NCBI GenBank assembly: GCA_004380135.1
Contig: QXCR01000070.1
Coordinates: 1-64,000 of the forward strand
DNA: 64,000 bases
Reading direction: 5' to 3'
Origin: Stemphylium vesicarium
Taxonomy: Eukaryota > Ascomycota > Dothideomycetes > Pleosporales > Pleosporaceae
Positions 32,508 through 44,873 of the stretch are shown here, piece by piece. The position numbers were made by a program, and so were the translations under genes. Each line of letters begins with the position of its first letter. The first letter of the stretch is position 1. The notes under the pieces are model-generated. The model searched no databases and was not told the DNA's origin. It saw nothing but the letters and a program-made list of their open reading frames with translations.

Positions 32508-34098
32508 ATGGCTTTCAACCTTCTCCTGCTGCTTGGAGCAGCTTTCCTTGTTGGTTCGACTCTAGCCCTCTTCAAACGAAGCAGACGCAATGTCCTTCTC
32601 GAGCGACTCCGCGTTGGTGGTCGGAGAGTATCCGGGGCTAGAACGCCACCGAGATGTCTATCGCCCAGCAAGAAAGGTACATCTACCGAAGTCGACTACT
32701 CTGATACTTTTCCACCATCACGGCGATTTGCTCTGGCCGGAATATCAAAGGATGGAGACCTCGAGGAGCCCGTCGGAGATTGGTCCAAGAACATCCTACC
32801 TATGGAGACGTCATACCTAGATGCTGATGAGACAAAATCCCTACCCTGTGGTTTCTCTGTAAAGGATGTTAAAGCTCTTGGCGATTTTCCAGACTACGCT
32901 ACACTCAGTGGTGTACCTCTTCCGGCACCATATCCTGAGTTCGATATACAAAAAGCCCTGCCCAGGCCTTACAGACCGCTTCGATGGTCTTACCACCAAA
33001 CGATGTGTAAGTAGCCTTGACAAACGAATACTTTGGGGGTTTTTTCTAAACCGAAGTAGCAATCACCAAGCTGCAAACAGACTGGTGGATCGAACTCGAG
33101 AACACCTACGAAGAGCGCATCAGGCAACGACAGGCCTTGTTCGCAGAGCATGGCGAAGCTGTCCTCCAAGCACTACCTGGGTCTGAATTAGCTTGCAAGG
33201 AACTGATGGAGATGGTATTACAGTTCCTTTGTGCGCGTTATCCACAATACTTCAGCCTAGCAGACGACAACAAGGTCTTCCACAACGGCATCTTGAATAC
33301 CGAAACGGACCTCACAAGCACGCCACCACTGCACGTCCTACTCAACAACGTCCCCGAAGACTTTGCCATTACGTTGCGAAACGAGAAGAACGGGCAATAC
33401 ATTTTTCGCGCGGGCATCATATGCAGCGCGCTAGGCTGGAACGTAGCATCCAAGATTGGCCTGAATCTAGCTGGCATCCACGCCCCGATCCCAGACTACA
33501 AAGAGAAGATGCAATTCTCCATGGACAGGTAAGAAGACAGACATTGATTCCATCTTTGCATCAGTACAAAAACCAGAAGAGAAAATGAAATCAAGAAACC
33601 AACATACACAGATACTTTGCCAAAAAACCCACCGACAAACCCATCCAACGCGGCTCCTGGGGCCTAGAAATCGACCAACCCCTCTACATGCCGCCCGGCG
33701 ACCCGCACGAAGCACACCGCTCGACTCAACTCCCCGCATCTGACCTCCCCCTCTCCCGCATCCACCTGCGCGTAGACTGGCAGACGCTGCGCCGCCTGCC
33801 GCTCTCAGGTGGTGTCGTGTTCAACTTCAAAGCGCTGTTCACGCCCGTCACCGAGTTTAGGGATGAACCGTATGTGCCCGGTTTGCTGCTCAAGGTGCTG
33901 GAAGAGGGGAAAAAGAGTCTGATGGAGTATAAGAATACGTGGCATGTGGAACATGTTGTTAAGCCTGCGATGAGAGGGTGGCATGCTGAACAGGTTAGTA
34001 AGGGGGTGGTGGAAGAGGGGTGGGAACCCAAGACGTTGGAGGAGAGTCCGTGGTTTCCCGGGTGGGAGGGGAAGTGGCGGGGGAATCAGGGGTTTTGA
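32508..34098 (+). CDS. DUF3445 protein, haem-dependent oxidative N-demethylase-like
   Basis: The exons are 32508-33006, 33060-33528 and 33612-34098 (484 aa). Introns are GT-AG, 53 and 83 nt. Residues 4-22 form one N-terminal membrane anchor (LLLLLGAAFLVGSTLAL), then basic residues, so the catalytic part probably faces the cytosol from a membrane. Family features are ITKLQTDWWIELENTYEERI and the HLRVDWQTLRRLPLSGGVVF segment, matching the conserved R-x-x-Q-T-L-x-x-L-P-x-S-G signature, followed by FTPVTEF. The bacterial enzyme demethylates amines using haem and flavin partners. The fungal substrate is unknown. It is convergent with an FAD monooxygenase. Confidence 0.85.
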
Positions 34099-34350
34099 GG
34101 ACGCTTTTTTTCCTTCTTCTCAATATTCTTCTTGAGGAGGGGGGGTATTGGGGGTGATGAAATGAATACGAGATGTGCTTTTTTGTCCTTTTAGCGGTCG
34201 TTGGTTTATCTGGGGCAAGACACGTGTTACTTGTTGGATTTGAGCGGGGCACAACTCTCGGATGAATACTACTTTGTCTCATTTTTCCAAACACATGAAG
34301 AACATGTTACATTGTATTCAATCCTACACTAACCAGACCCATGATTCCAT

Positions 34351-36360
34351 TCAAGCCCTCACGCCAACCCTCTTTGGCAACTTCCCGCGATAAATCCACG
34401 CCGCGCCCGCCGCAACCGCACTCAGCGTCCCCAGCACCAAAGTAGTATTACTCACGAGGCTCTCCTCCCTCACCCTCCCAATCCTCGTCTCTTGCTTCCC
34501 CGAGCCGAAAACAACTTTACTCGCACTAACACCACCACCACCACCATTCGTCTTCCTCTCCATAAGCGTACCCTCTCCCCCATCTCCACTGCAAACAACA
34601 ACACTCTCTTCCATCGTATCGCCCTCCCCCTCCCCACTGCCCGTAGTCTCAAAATCCTCCCAATCAACACGACTCAACACTTGCTGATACTCGACCACCG
34701 TGCCCGACCAATTATTAGTAATCCGCCCCTGATCATTCTTATACCAACTCCTACATTTGGGATCCGCAAACGAGCTTTTCGCCAGTACATCCTGCACCTC
34801 TCTATTCCACGCTTCGGTGCGCTCAGCCCTAGGCATAAGCCCAATCCTTGCATCGCGCCCCCGAGCATCAAGAACAGCAGACACGAGCGTGTTGACATAC
34901 CGCGACTGCGCCTCGATCATGAGGATAATGGAGTTGTGACCGAGATTCGTGTTGGGGCCGTAGAACATGGCAAAGTTAGGCAGGGATGGCACGACGGTGC
35001 CGTACAAGGCTGTTGCGCCGCCACTGGCGGCCCAGATAGAGGATAAAGAGCGCCCGCGTGTGCCGGTGATGCGGATTGGGTGCAGGAATTCTACGGTGCG
35101 GAACCCGGTCGCGAGCACGATTGTGTCGTGAGCGTGGTGCGTGCCGTCGTGCAACTCGATGCCGGACTCTGTGATGCGTTTTATAGCCTGTGTTTCTAGG
35201 TACGTCTTTGGGGACGCGAGGGCTGGGTAGTAGTCGTCGGATATGATGACGCGTTTGCAGCCTGGGTTGTAGTCTGGTGTTAGTTTCGCCCACAGATCGG
35301 GGCGCGAGGGGAGTTGGGTGGTCATCATTGAGGTGCAGCTTGTGCGGATTAGCGTCGCGAAGTCACTTTCGCCGTCGGTTACCGCGGAGTGGAAGGACTC
35401 CCGGAAGTCCATCATTGCGCTGCGGATGCGCCAGCGGAGCGGCGGGATGTAGCGTAGGAACGCGCGTTTGAGCGTGCTGACGGGGCCATCGAGACGCGGG
35501 ATTACCCAGTTTGGAGACCGTTGGTAGATTGTCAGGGACGAGGTTTGGGGCAGGATCTCGGGGATAATTTGGGCGGCTGTTGCGCCTTTTTTTCAGCTTG
35601 TTAGTATCGGATCGTGGAATATAAGATTGGGTTGGTGACTTGCCGTTTCCAATCACACCCACACTCTTGCCTTCGAGGCTGTGGCTCCAGTCCCACCGTG
35701 CGGAATGCATGATTTTCCCCTTGAAGTCCTGCAGGCCTTCGATGTTTGGGTATTGGGGTTGGTTGAGCTGGCCGACTGCTGAGACGAGAAAGTCGCATTC
35801 GATGCTATACGCGGGATTGAACTCTGCGTCTTTGCCGCCCGTTACGTTGACGTCGACTTTCCATCGGTTCTTGGTATCGTCCCATGTTGCGGCTTCGACC
35901 GAGGTGTTGAATCGTATGTATTTATATAGATTGTACTTTCGTGCTACGTTGCGAAGGTAGTCCTGAACATTGCGTTAGTCTTTCACGGTCTGACGGAAGG
36001 ACGACGGCGACGCACTAATATCTCTTCTTGTCCTGGATACTCTCGCGTCCAATCGGGGTTTTGTTCAAATGAGTAACTGTACAGCATACTCCAGACATCA
36101 CAGCAGCAACCGGGGTATTTGTTATCATGCCATGTACCACCGACACTGGAGCTCTTTTCTACAATGATGAAATTGTGGCATTGGTTTCGCTTGATGAGGT
36201 CAATGGCCATGCACATTCCTTGAATGTTTCAGCATTCATTTCGAATCATTTAGCTCTGCGTTAACTGACCAGAAATTCCAGCTCCGATGATGACCACTGC
36301 GGCGTCAGTGTGGTCTTTATTGCCGACGGGCACTTGAGGCCATGGCTGCGTGCCACCCAT
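34351..36360 (-). CDS. Baeyer-Villiger-type flavin monooxygenase with C-terminal anchor
   Basis: FAD/NADPH monooxygenase of 615 aa. The exons are 36270-36360, 36016-36218, 35644-35962 and 34351-35585. Introns are 36219-36269 and 35963-36015 (GT-AG) and 35586-35643 (GC-AG, donor GCAAGT). The first junction restores IIGAGISGMCMAIDL (FAD site), with GGTWHDNKYPGC downstream. The third restores GVIGNGATAAQIIPE (NADPH site). ATGF appears in IVLATGFRTVEF. The C-terminus is unusual: an acidic/Gly-rich low-complexity stretch, then a hydrophobic segment (TTLVLGTLSAVAAGAAWIY) and a basic end, which looks like a tail anchor. Substrate unknown; a ketone or amine/sulfide are options. Confidence 0.9.
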
Positions 36361-37115
36361 TGCATGTAGAACACGCTAGCCAATATGATGAAACAGCGAT
36401 GCGGATAGAAGATGGTGCCAAAATGCAGGGGAAATGAAAGCGTCTGGAATGAACAAGGAAAAAAGAACGGAAGAAGGAAGACTTAAATTGAGACGCGTGA
36501 CAAGTTCCCGCGTCTCTGGGACTCCATATCCCAAGAACAATTACGAGAGTCGAAAGATAAGCTACCGGCATCACCCAGCGAATAATGGGGCAAGGAAGCA
36601 GCATTTGACGTAGGCGGATCGTGATGACCTCCCCCTCTTTACAATAACCGATTAGTCTTGTTCTGACCGAGGTGGCACAACATGTGCTTTATCGGCTTGC
36701 AGCTGTCACACTGCTTGTGTTGAATTTCTGTTACATTTACTATGCTTTGATTTATGTGACGCAAGTCAGCTCCTGACATGAGCGTTTGTTTGCGAGTTAG
36801 GGACCGTTTGTGTGATGCGTGTGGGTGTGGTGGTTTTGACAGGGGTCCATCCTCCGAACCGACGCAGGTGTGGGGAAAATGGCGCTACTGCGCCAGCCTT
36901 GCGCTAATAGGGCGTTGGTAACGCCACTTGCGAGTCGACAGGGTCGATTCATACAACGACGCTGGGGAGAGTAGTTAGACTGGTAGAATGAGACTTTGCA
37001 AGTCGCTCATCATCTCATGGCTGCTATTCCTGTGATGGACGAGAGTATAACACTGAATTTCTATCCTGAATACTGCTTCCAAGGACCGTATCAACACACC
37101 AGTAATGCGCACGAG
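36361..37115. other. intergenic, no gene seen
   Basis: This is the promoter side of the monooxygenase and the 3' side of a minus-strand hypothetical gene. No coding signal is seen. Confidence 0.45.
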
Positions 37116-38012
37116 TTAGTTCAGTTGCCCATCACTGCCTTTTGCTGGTCCCCACAGCTCATGCTCTCCTTGCGTCTCGACAGAACCCCATATATCAGGC
37201 TCACTGTCTCGTTCTTTGCTGGTTCCGCGTTGGTGTTTAGGCTTTGTTTTTGCGCCCTTGTCATTGCGCTCACGTTGCCTGAATGATACTTGATTGTTCC
37301 CTTCAGACGGAGACTCAAACTCGCGCGTATGCACCACGCCCCATCGCACATTCTTCTCTCGAGACCTTGCACCGTCTTTTCTGCTTTTGGGTTTTGCGGG
37401 CGGAATCGGTATTTTGGAAACTGATCGCATCCGTGCCCATGCCTCACTCATCTCTACTTTTGATATGTCTAGTCGCGGGTCGTCCAGTTGGGTCTTGGGC
37501 GAGCTGTCGTAGCTGTTTCGGTGCATGTCTTTTCTACGGAGGTATGGACGGGCGTGCGCGTGACCTGATGCCATATCTCCTGATGTTTCATAGCAGGCAG
37601 AATGCGTGCTTCGCCGACTGCCATGCCTGGAAATTTTGCTATGCCTTGTGGTATCGTGGGGCCTAGACTGCCGGTTCGGTATTCGTGTAGATTGGCTGGA
37701 CGTATGAGTAACGTTTGATGTTGAGTATGGACTTTGCCTCGCTTTCCCGCGCGGCTTGACATTATCAGGAGTTTCTCGTAGTATGTAGTTGAGTGCGAGG
37801 TACGCAAGGATACCGTATTGATGAACGGTAGTCCCTGTGCTTGTTGATTTGGCGAGCCGAGGACTTGATGTGCCCGACATTTGCGATTCCAGGTGCTTCG
37901 TCTTTGTGGGCGTGGATGCCCGTGAGGGGACTCTGGCCACCTCGAGACATTGCTGATTCACTAGAGTGGTGCGAGTGGTATGAGTGGTATCCGTTGACGC
38001 TGAAGCCTCCAT
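37116..38012 (-). CDS. Hypothetical basic Ser/Arg-rich protein
   Basis: An uninterrupted frame of 298 codons from a real ATG at 38012. It is rich in Ser, Thr, Arg, Lys and His, mostly predicted disordered. One short hydrophobic stretch (YGILAYLALNYIL) lies at about 66-78. A motif-like segment KIPIPPAKPKSRKDGARSRE precedes an acidic/Trp end (DIWGS, HELWGPAKG). No family is recognised. Frames upstream (38145-38411, minus) also look partly coding, so 5' exons may be missing. Confidence 0.5.
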   Translation of the reverse strand: MEASASTDTTHTTRTTLVNQQCLEVARVPSRASTPTKTKHLESQMSGTSSPRLAKSTSTGTTVHQYGILAYLALNYILRETPDNVKPRGKARQSPYSTSNVTHTSSQSTRIPNRQSRPHDTTRHSKISRHGSRRSTHSACYETSGDMASGHAHARPYLRRKDMHRNSYDSSPKTQLDDPRLDISKVEMSEAWARMRSVSKIPIPPAKPKSRKDGARSREKNVRWGVVHTREFESPSEGNNQVSFRQRERNDKGAKTKPKHQRGTSKERDSEPDIWGSVETQGEHELWGPAKGSDGQLN

Positions 38013-40050
38013 CGGACCTCGACTTGATCAGTTGACGGGGAGCTATGGGCGTTACTACCAAACCAACTGTCGAAGCTTGCCAGTTACCTCCAGCTGTTGT
38101 GAATGAGACGAGTACGATTTGATTCAGTACCTTCAGACTTGGTGTCATAGTATATCGAAGAGTGCCCAGGGTATTGGCCAAAGCTCTGTTTCAGAAAGCA
38201 TCGTCATCTCTAAGATTGATTCATTTGCGCCTGCCAATGCTGACAGCGTAAGGTATAATTCGTCGGGTATTACCTTGTTAGCACCCCCAAACTTCGCAAC
38301 GGTCTTCTGCCCCCAACTCATGGACAGCCTTGAAAAACGGCAGATCACGTGAGATTCGGACATATGGTATTTTAGCATGGCAAAGGTAAGCGGGTTGTCG
38401 CCTTGGCCCATGTCTAATCAAGAGGCTGGGAGATTTCGATACATGGTGCATGACTATACCCGTGGTGCGCTGCTCTGTAGGCAACGCGTCGATATTTATT
38501 TAATCAGGCATGACGTCGAATGACCCTCTCTACTGGGACATGAATTGACGCAGTACGCGTTGGACCCTCGACTAGACATATTTCTTGATGCGAGGCTAGC
38601 CAAGCGTATTGACGCCCAGTGCCCGATGCCGTGGTTCGGTGACCTGTTTCTTTTCTTTTGGTGCCGTCGTTACACGACATGGGCCCGACGGCAAGCGTTG
38701 GTAGAACAGCGGACTCTGTGCATTGGCGTGCAAAAATGACCAAAGACGAAGCACAAAGTTTGAAGAAATTACGGGTTTAGCCGTGATTGCTGATGGATTG
38801 ATACGATGTTCAGTGGGTCGTGGTTAAATGGGGATCCGAGGTTGACCGGACGTCGGCAGACAGGTACGATAAGGAGGAGGATAGTCAGGTACAGTGAGGC
38901 GTTGAAACAGAAAACAAAAGCTCTGGATGACGAATGCTATGACGCCGGGGGCATAAGCAGCAGATACGAGGCGCTGAAGCGACCGTTTGGAGGTCTGTCC
39001 ACAGGTCGGTGCCCTGCGGTAACACACAGGCTCAAGCCGTCGGGATATTCTCAGGGTTGTGCTCGCGGAAGGATGCTGAACGGGGGTAAACAAAACTTTC
39101 TTTTCGCCGAAGGAGGCTCTGCGGAGCCTGCTTTTCGGGGATATATACTGGCCACGACAAGGCGACTATTGATGTTGTCGCTGTGAAACTGCTGGCCGTG
39201 GACGCAGGAGATGGACTCGCGACGATGCCTGCAGCAGCAAGAGGCGCTCATCATGGCAAGGTCAATGCAGGCTAAGCGGCACAAGAGGATCAGGTCGAGC
39301 GTGTCTGGGGATCTGGATTGCGGTCGCTGAATCGAAGCGATGTCCGCGGTCCATCTGGACGGCGATTGGTTGGGCTGCAGGTCCGCTTAAATTCGATAGT
39401 CTGCGGTGCTGGGTAGCTGGGTATGAGGCACACGATCTGTTGCTCGCCCCGATTGCTCATGTCGCTTGGCTGGCTGTGCGAGGCCTCTAGCATGCCATGG
39501 CTTGGTGTGAGAGGGCCAAACGGCGTTGTCCTACAGGCTCCAGGCTGTAAGCACCAGAGCGTCGCAGATTTGACAGCTGCACCACCCGGGGCCTCAGGCG
39601 CCCACATGGCTCATTGGCCCTGATCCCAGCGCGCATCGGCGTCGAGACTCTAATGCTAGTTGCTATTCTGAAACTCCAACACCTCCTGGGGGTGTAGGGT
39701 CACGACCACTTGCCCGCCCCAAGCCTATACCTGTCCCATGTCTCTCCTGCTTCTTTCTTTCCGGCGCACTTGATGCATGCTACCCCGTCGCGCATCCCTT
39801 CCTCTCTTCTCACCACCACGCCCATCCCCCAGGTGCAGTAGTCGGCAGTAGCTCTGTTTAGCCATTGCTAGTCGACCACTCTCCCACCACCACTACACGC
39901 GCATCCCCGTTACGTCGTTCCTGTTCGTCGCGCCAGCCGTGCGCGACCGCCTTCTTCCACCCTCACACATATACTACACTTCCCACCAACTCTTGCATTG
40001 GCATCTACAACGTTGCGACAGCATACATAGACTATCCCATATTAATCAAC
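38013..40050. other. intergenic, one weak frame
   Basis: The minus-strand frame 38145-38411 (88 codons from an ATG) could be an upstream exon of the preceding gene but has no clear donor. The last 350 bp before 40051 are C/T-rich with CCACCAC words, typical of a fungal promoter and 5' leader. Confidence 0.4.
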
Positions 40051-41901
40051 ATGGCCCGGAAGTTTTCCTTCAATCTGGCTCCCGTCGTACGTGCTTTTGC
40101 GCCCACCTGTCAATGCTGATATGATTAGCTTACCATCCCTTAGAAGATTGCCTCGAAGCAGGACCTTGTCGATAAGCCCACGCCCGAACCCACTCCCACG
40201 CAGACGTCATCAGCCACCCACCGCAGACATACCTCCAAAGACACCATATGCGACAACTCGCCCTGGATCAACCGCCGCGCCCTCGACGGTCAGACGGAGC
40301 AGGAACTGCGCTCGGCATGTCGTCTTATCCTGCAGAACTTCAAGCCGTCGGACCATGGCATGGAGAACACGGACCCCAAGCTGGACTTTGGAGGTCTCCG
40401 CCCACGCAAGGAAAGCAGGCCACAGCCCGCCGAGGTTAACGTCCGCATGCCGACTGGCGCCCCTGCAGAGCTGGCCTCGACGTCATTCCTACCACGCACC
40501 CGCAGCACAAAGACACGGACGCGAGCAAAGGCAGACCAGGAAATAAGAGCACGGCAATACGGCGACCTGCCGGCCCGAGCCAACAGCAGCCGGAAGCGAG
40601 CCGACTTTGGCTGGCTCGACGAACGGGACGCCGAGAGGGAAGAGAAACTACGGAACTTGGGCAAAGCCTCCATCGACGTACCCCGATCCGCCATTCGCAA
40701 CGACTCGGACGAAGACATTACGCTGCCCGTAGCAGTCACATCCAACTTTGCCAATTCCAAGCTGTCGTCGTCAGTGTCCACCTCGGCCTCTCTACCCACA
40801 GGCAGAGTGACAAATAGGAGGTCTCACCAGTTCGAAGACCCCGCCTTGGCGGCAGACGCACAGGCGGCAGAATGGATGCGGGCAGAGTTGGAGAAGAAGC
40901 AGCAACAAGAGACCACGGAGCGCCAAGGTCGCACATCGACATCGGTCCGCCCACCAAGCCGCGCAGCAAGCATCAAAGAGAGCGTTAAAGAATACGTCTT
41001 TCCCGGCTCTCGAAGTCGTGCTCTGAGCCGTGCGCAATCCAAGGAATCCCTCCGTTCGCCAGTCCCCGACGATGACCAGAGCCTCTCCCGACATGGCTCT
41101 AACTCTGGATGGCGCAGCTGGGGTCTCCGTCGCGGGAAGAGCATGAGGAATAACAGCAGGCCAGGAAGCTCAAAGGGACAATCAAACGAACCGGCACAAC
41201 CTAGGAAATCCGAGTCCAATGGACTGAACCTGAACAGAGAGCTTCCGCCGTTACCAAGCCTGAACAGCTGGAAGGAGCCGGAGAAGCCAAAAGAGGACAG
41301 GGTAGCATCGCCCAAGTCACCCATAGCTGAGACGCATATTGCAAGTCTCATGCTTTCGCAAGAGCACGGGGAGCGCTCACCGGCAGGGCGGAACCACCAT
41401 AGGAAGAGTGGATCGGACACACTGGCCATGCAGCCCAACACTGCTTTCCCCGTCCGAAAGTCTTCTCGCAAGCAGGAAACCCATCCCATTGCCCAGCCTA
41501 CGAGAATAGCACCGGGCAGTCCAGGCCAGGCCGAGCACATGATGACAGGCTGGTCTTCAAGCAACAACATCGACCAACGCCTCGAGCTAAATTCTAGCAC
41601 GCATACCCGTCAGCGGAGTGGAGATGGCAGTTCTGCTGCAAACAGCCACAGGAGTGCCGAAGCATCCAGCTTTTCTCATAAGATGAGCCTCGACTCGGAG
41701 ACACGCAAGACCACCTCGTCAGAGCCAAAGACCCCGGCAAGGGAAGAACAAAAGTCAAAACTCAAGAAGATCTTCACCGGTTGGATGCACAAGAAAGACA
41801 AGAAGGAAGACTGGATGCAAAAGATGGAAAAGGAGGGTATCAAGGAGGGTGTTCTTGTGCAAGAAGGCGACGCACTTGCGTCGCCCGTTGTGCGCTATTA
41901 A
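40051..41901 (+). CDS. Hypothetical Ser/Arg-rich protein, 597 aa
   Basis: Exon 1 (40051-40086) encodes MARKFSFNLAPV. A 57-nt GT-AG intron leads to exon 2 (40144-41901), starting KIASKQDLVDKP. Residues about 50-85 (CDNSPWINRRALDGQTEQEL, then RLILQNFKPSD) look folded and may be a small conserved domain. Most of the rest is low-complexity, rich in S, R, K, E and P, with several RS and SP sites that could be phosphorylated. The C-terminus is a Lys-rich amphipathic segment (KLKKIFTGWMHKKDKKEDW). No known family. It may be a scaffold or membrane/cytoskeleton-associated protein, which is a guess. Confidence 0.8.
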
Positions 41902-43177
41902 TTCGTCTTACAATTCTGCTGTTCTGCACAACAGACGCAGTCCGCTTTTTTTTATTTATTTTGCAAGCTCATGACCGGATTGGGTATACATATATCATGA
42001 TACCAATGCGTTAAGTTCAATAACGAGAGAGGGGGCAAAGGCTGGCTAGCTTTTTTTGGGTTGGGTCAACACATACAAAGGCGTTGTATATCCGGATTCG
42101 CGCGCATCGATTTGGTGCTCCATCTTCTTTTCTTACATGGCTGGGGAGTTGGGTAGAAAATTCGGGTTGGGATTTCTTTTTACTTTGCCCCATAGGTCTC
42201 GGTTGACCACTATATGCAACACACATTTTATAATCTATTACTACACTCCCAGTCTCTTCTCCATTTTGCCTCTCCTCTAATTTTTTACTCGCATGGGTTT
42301 GGAGCTAGGCGCCGCGCACGTGGAGGCACGTGGGAGGGAGTCGACTAGCTCAGACGCTCCTTCCTTTTGCTTCCTCGCCATACCCTTCCAACGATCCTTG
42401 GCGGCCCCATACCGTTACCGCGTATTTCCCATCGCCTTACAGTGGTCATCAGTCTGCAAACTGACCAGATTCTGTTGGTTTTGCAGGTCGGTCACTGATA
42501 TGAAAACTTGGACCACAATCACCTACCTTTACCTGCTCATCACTACATTCCGCCGTCACCTCGATGAGGAAACATGTGACATTAGTAGACAACAGCTGTA
42601 ACAGCACAGTGGGGCTGTAGCTTTCTGTTGATCACCGATCCGATACCACGACCTTTTCGCAGCGGGTTATCGCCATACCGGTTTGATCCTTCTGGTGACG
42701 GCGACGATACTCAGCGCCCGGATTTGCGGTGCTGCAGGGTTGAGCCATGGATAGCGCCCATACCTGGTGAAAACAACAGCGTGAGAGCTGCGCGGATTCA
42801 AACAATTGTTGGTGAAGCTTGAGATCCCGCTCTTTTCTCTAGTGAGTAGCCAGAATCGCCATCGCTGAACTATCGCTTGTGTCATCTTCGACTTCACACC
42901 AATCTTTTTGGGGTAAGTTGTCATGCCATCCAACGTGCATCCGAAACATGACTGATGTTTATTCTAGTGCATCCTTTTCTTTTTCTTCCACGAATGTACT
43001 CCATATCCCTTTCACATCGGACGCTATCTCGACTTTGGGATCGCAAATTGCCGTCTCTACACCTCACCCAGTCCATCCTTCCAAAATCTATGATACAGCG
43101 TCTAGATGACCCAACGAACAAATCTCACCGGAAAGCCTATCTAAGCGTCCCTCGTATCATCGACGCGGCAGCCAGCA
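41902..43177. other. intergenic, no gene seen
   Basis: Holds a T-rich 3' region of the previous gene (41946-41966). Frames are short or overlap; nothing recognised. Confidence 0.45.
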
Positions 43178-44302
43178 ATGTGCAACGTCATTCATCTCCT
43201 GTTCAAATGTCAGCATTTACTCCGATTACGGCGATCACGGTGCAATGGCACGAGACACAAAGTGACAAGAACAAGCACTAGGGCTGCCTGTACCGCAGAA
43301 TCTTTTCTCACTTTATATCTACAAACAGACTGCAGTTCCTGCGAGCATCAATCGTGGGAGAGCGAATGGCTGTCAAAGTTGAAACGCGCAGGAACATTCC
43401 TAGCAAAGTTATCGGAAAAGGGTTTGTATGGCACTAGCGAAATCACTGCACTGGTGCAAGAGCTCAACGAGACGTACCAAAAGGCTTCCTGGGACGCACG
43501 GCAAATGGCCTCCTACGCTTTTAAGAAGAGCGTAGCGCGAGTAAATGCCACGCATCACAAGACGTCTCCATCTCCACTATCTCAAGAAGTCCAACCAGAA
43601 GATGTAGTCGAGCTACAACGTGAGAAACGCTGGGATGAAATGCAAGAAGACGACTACGATGGGAACTATATCGCAAGCACTGATCCCATCCACCCCGTCA
43701 GTATCGACTATACACACCCGTGGGACAACGATGACGGGAGCTGGGTCTCCAATTACCTCACTCCTGAAGAAATGGAGGTGTCGGACGACCAACCTACGAT
43801 TGATATCGACGCAAGCGCGTGGAGCTGGGACACAAACGGCACTGAGGGAAAGTGTACCCCGGCGAACGCAGCATCGCAGCACCTCTATTCAGACGATGAC
43901 CTATCTCAGTGGAAAACCAACAACGCAGACACGCAGCTTGTGGCATGGGGTCCAGAAGCAGATGCTACAACATCAGTCGCAGACATCACCCTGAACGGCA
44001 GTCTCACCACCACCACCACCACCATTGCCAAAGAAAAACTCAAAAAAGATCACGTGGAACAAGTCATCGCAGCCTTCTGGTCTCTCGTAAACAACCCCAC
44101 CACCACTACACCAATCGCAACCCCAACCCCCCCTCAACCAACCCAGCACACGGACGAAAACCCCACTACATCACTCCTCGGCAATCCCATCCTCAACAGC
44201 CTACCCCTAACCTCCGCACCAACGCTCTCTGAAAATACCACTACATCCCCTTCTCCACCTTCCATACCAAAGAGAAATGAAAAACATCACTACCCGGTAT
44301 AA
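43178..44302 (+). CDS. Hypothetical Cys-containing protein, 374 aa
   Basis: Intronless frame from the ATG at 43178. The N-terminus has spaced Cys and His (MCNV, FKCQH, RSRCNGTRHKVTRTSTRAAC, CSSCEHQSWE) that could bind zinc. I have an impression of this opening in uncharacterised dothideomycete proteins, but could not check it. A helical middle (residues 70-130) is followed by an acidic, Trp- and Thr-rich low-complexity half with a run of Thr encoded by ACC triplets near 44006-44025. No function can be given. Confidence 0.72.
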   Translation: MCNVIHLLFKCQHLLRLRRSRCNGTRHKVTRTSTRAACTAESFLTLYLQTDCSSCEHQSWESEWLSKLKRAGTFLAKLSEKGLYGTSEITALVQELNETYQKASWDARQMASYAFKKSVARVNATHHKTSPSPLSQEVQPEDVVELQREKRWDEMQEDDYDGNYIASTDPIHPVSIDYTHPWDNDDGSWVSNYLTPEEMEVSDDQPTIDIDASAWSWDTNGTEGKCTPANAASQHLYSDDDLSQWKTNNADTQLVAWGPEADATTSVADITLNGSLTTTTTTIAKEKLKKDHVEQVIAAFWSLVNNPTTTTPIATPTPPQPTQHTDENPTTSLLGNPILNSLPLTSAPTLSENTTTSPSPPSIPKRNEKHHYPV

Positions 44303-44873
44303 ACCCTTCAGCTCTATCCCAACAGCAGCAGCATCAACAAACAGACGGCCCTAGCGATGCCTTCCCCATCTCTCTCACTCAACCCCCGACACCACCAACA
44401 CCACAAAGCCTAAACTCAACACGAGCAACGTACGACAAACAGCGCCGGTACCTGCAACAGCGCTTACAGCACGACGGTGACAAGACCAGGTATTATGCAG
44501 ATTGGCTGCTAGTGTCGCGGTAGGAAGCGAGGGCGTTTGAAGGGGGGAAGGGGAGGCTGGTGCCTGAGCCTGAGCCGCTGGTGGTGAGAGGGATAGTGAG
44601 GGGAGAATGAGGAATGCTGCGATTTTTATTGGATGGAAGGGGAAGGGGAAGGGGGGGAGGGTGAGGAGAAAACAGGGGGAGAGAGGTATGGTGCATGTCA
44701 AGCGTGGTGGGACCCCTATCCATTTGCTCATATCATGTATTCCGTTTCGTGTATTACATGCCCCGGCTAAGCTTCATCGTGCTACTGCATTCCATCACCC
44801 AAGTCATGCGTCTATGAAAAAAAAAACTCATTGATGCGCCATATGCTATGCAGAGAGAGAGAGCGCGCTGTTT
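44303..44873. other. intergenic with weak secreted-like frame
   Basis: A minus-strand frame (44375-44731, 118 codons from an ATG) has a Pro/Ser-rich body and a hydrophobic C-terminus (RTLLVLSLGFVVLVVSG). That shape is also seen in GPI-anchored proteins. The DNA is a simple G/A-rich strand here, which can produce such frames by chance. Confidence 0.28.

Noticed and set aside
40824..41600. 258-codon minus-strand frame
   Set aside because: Antisense shadow of the Ser/Arg-rich 597-aa gene.
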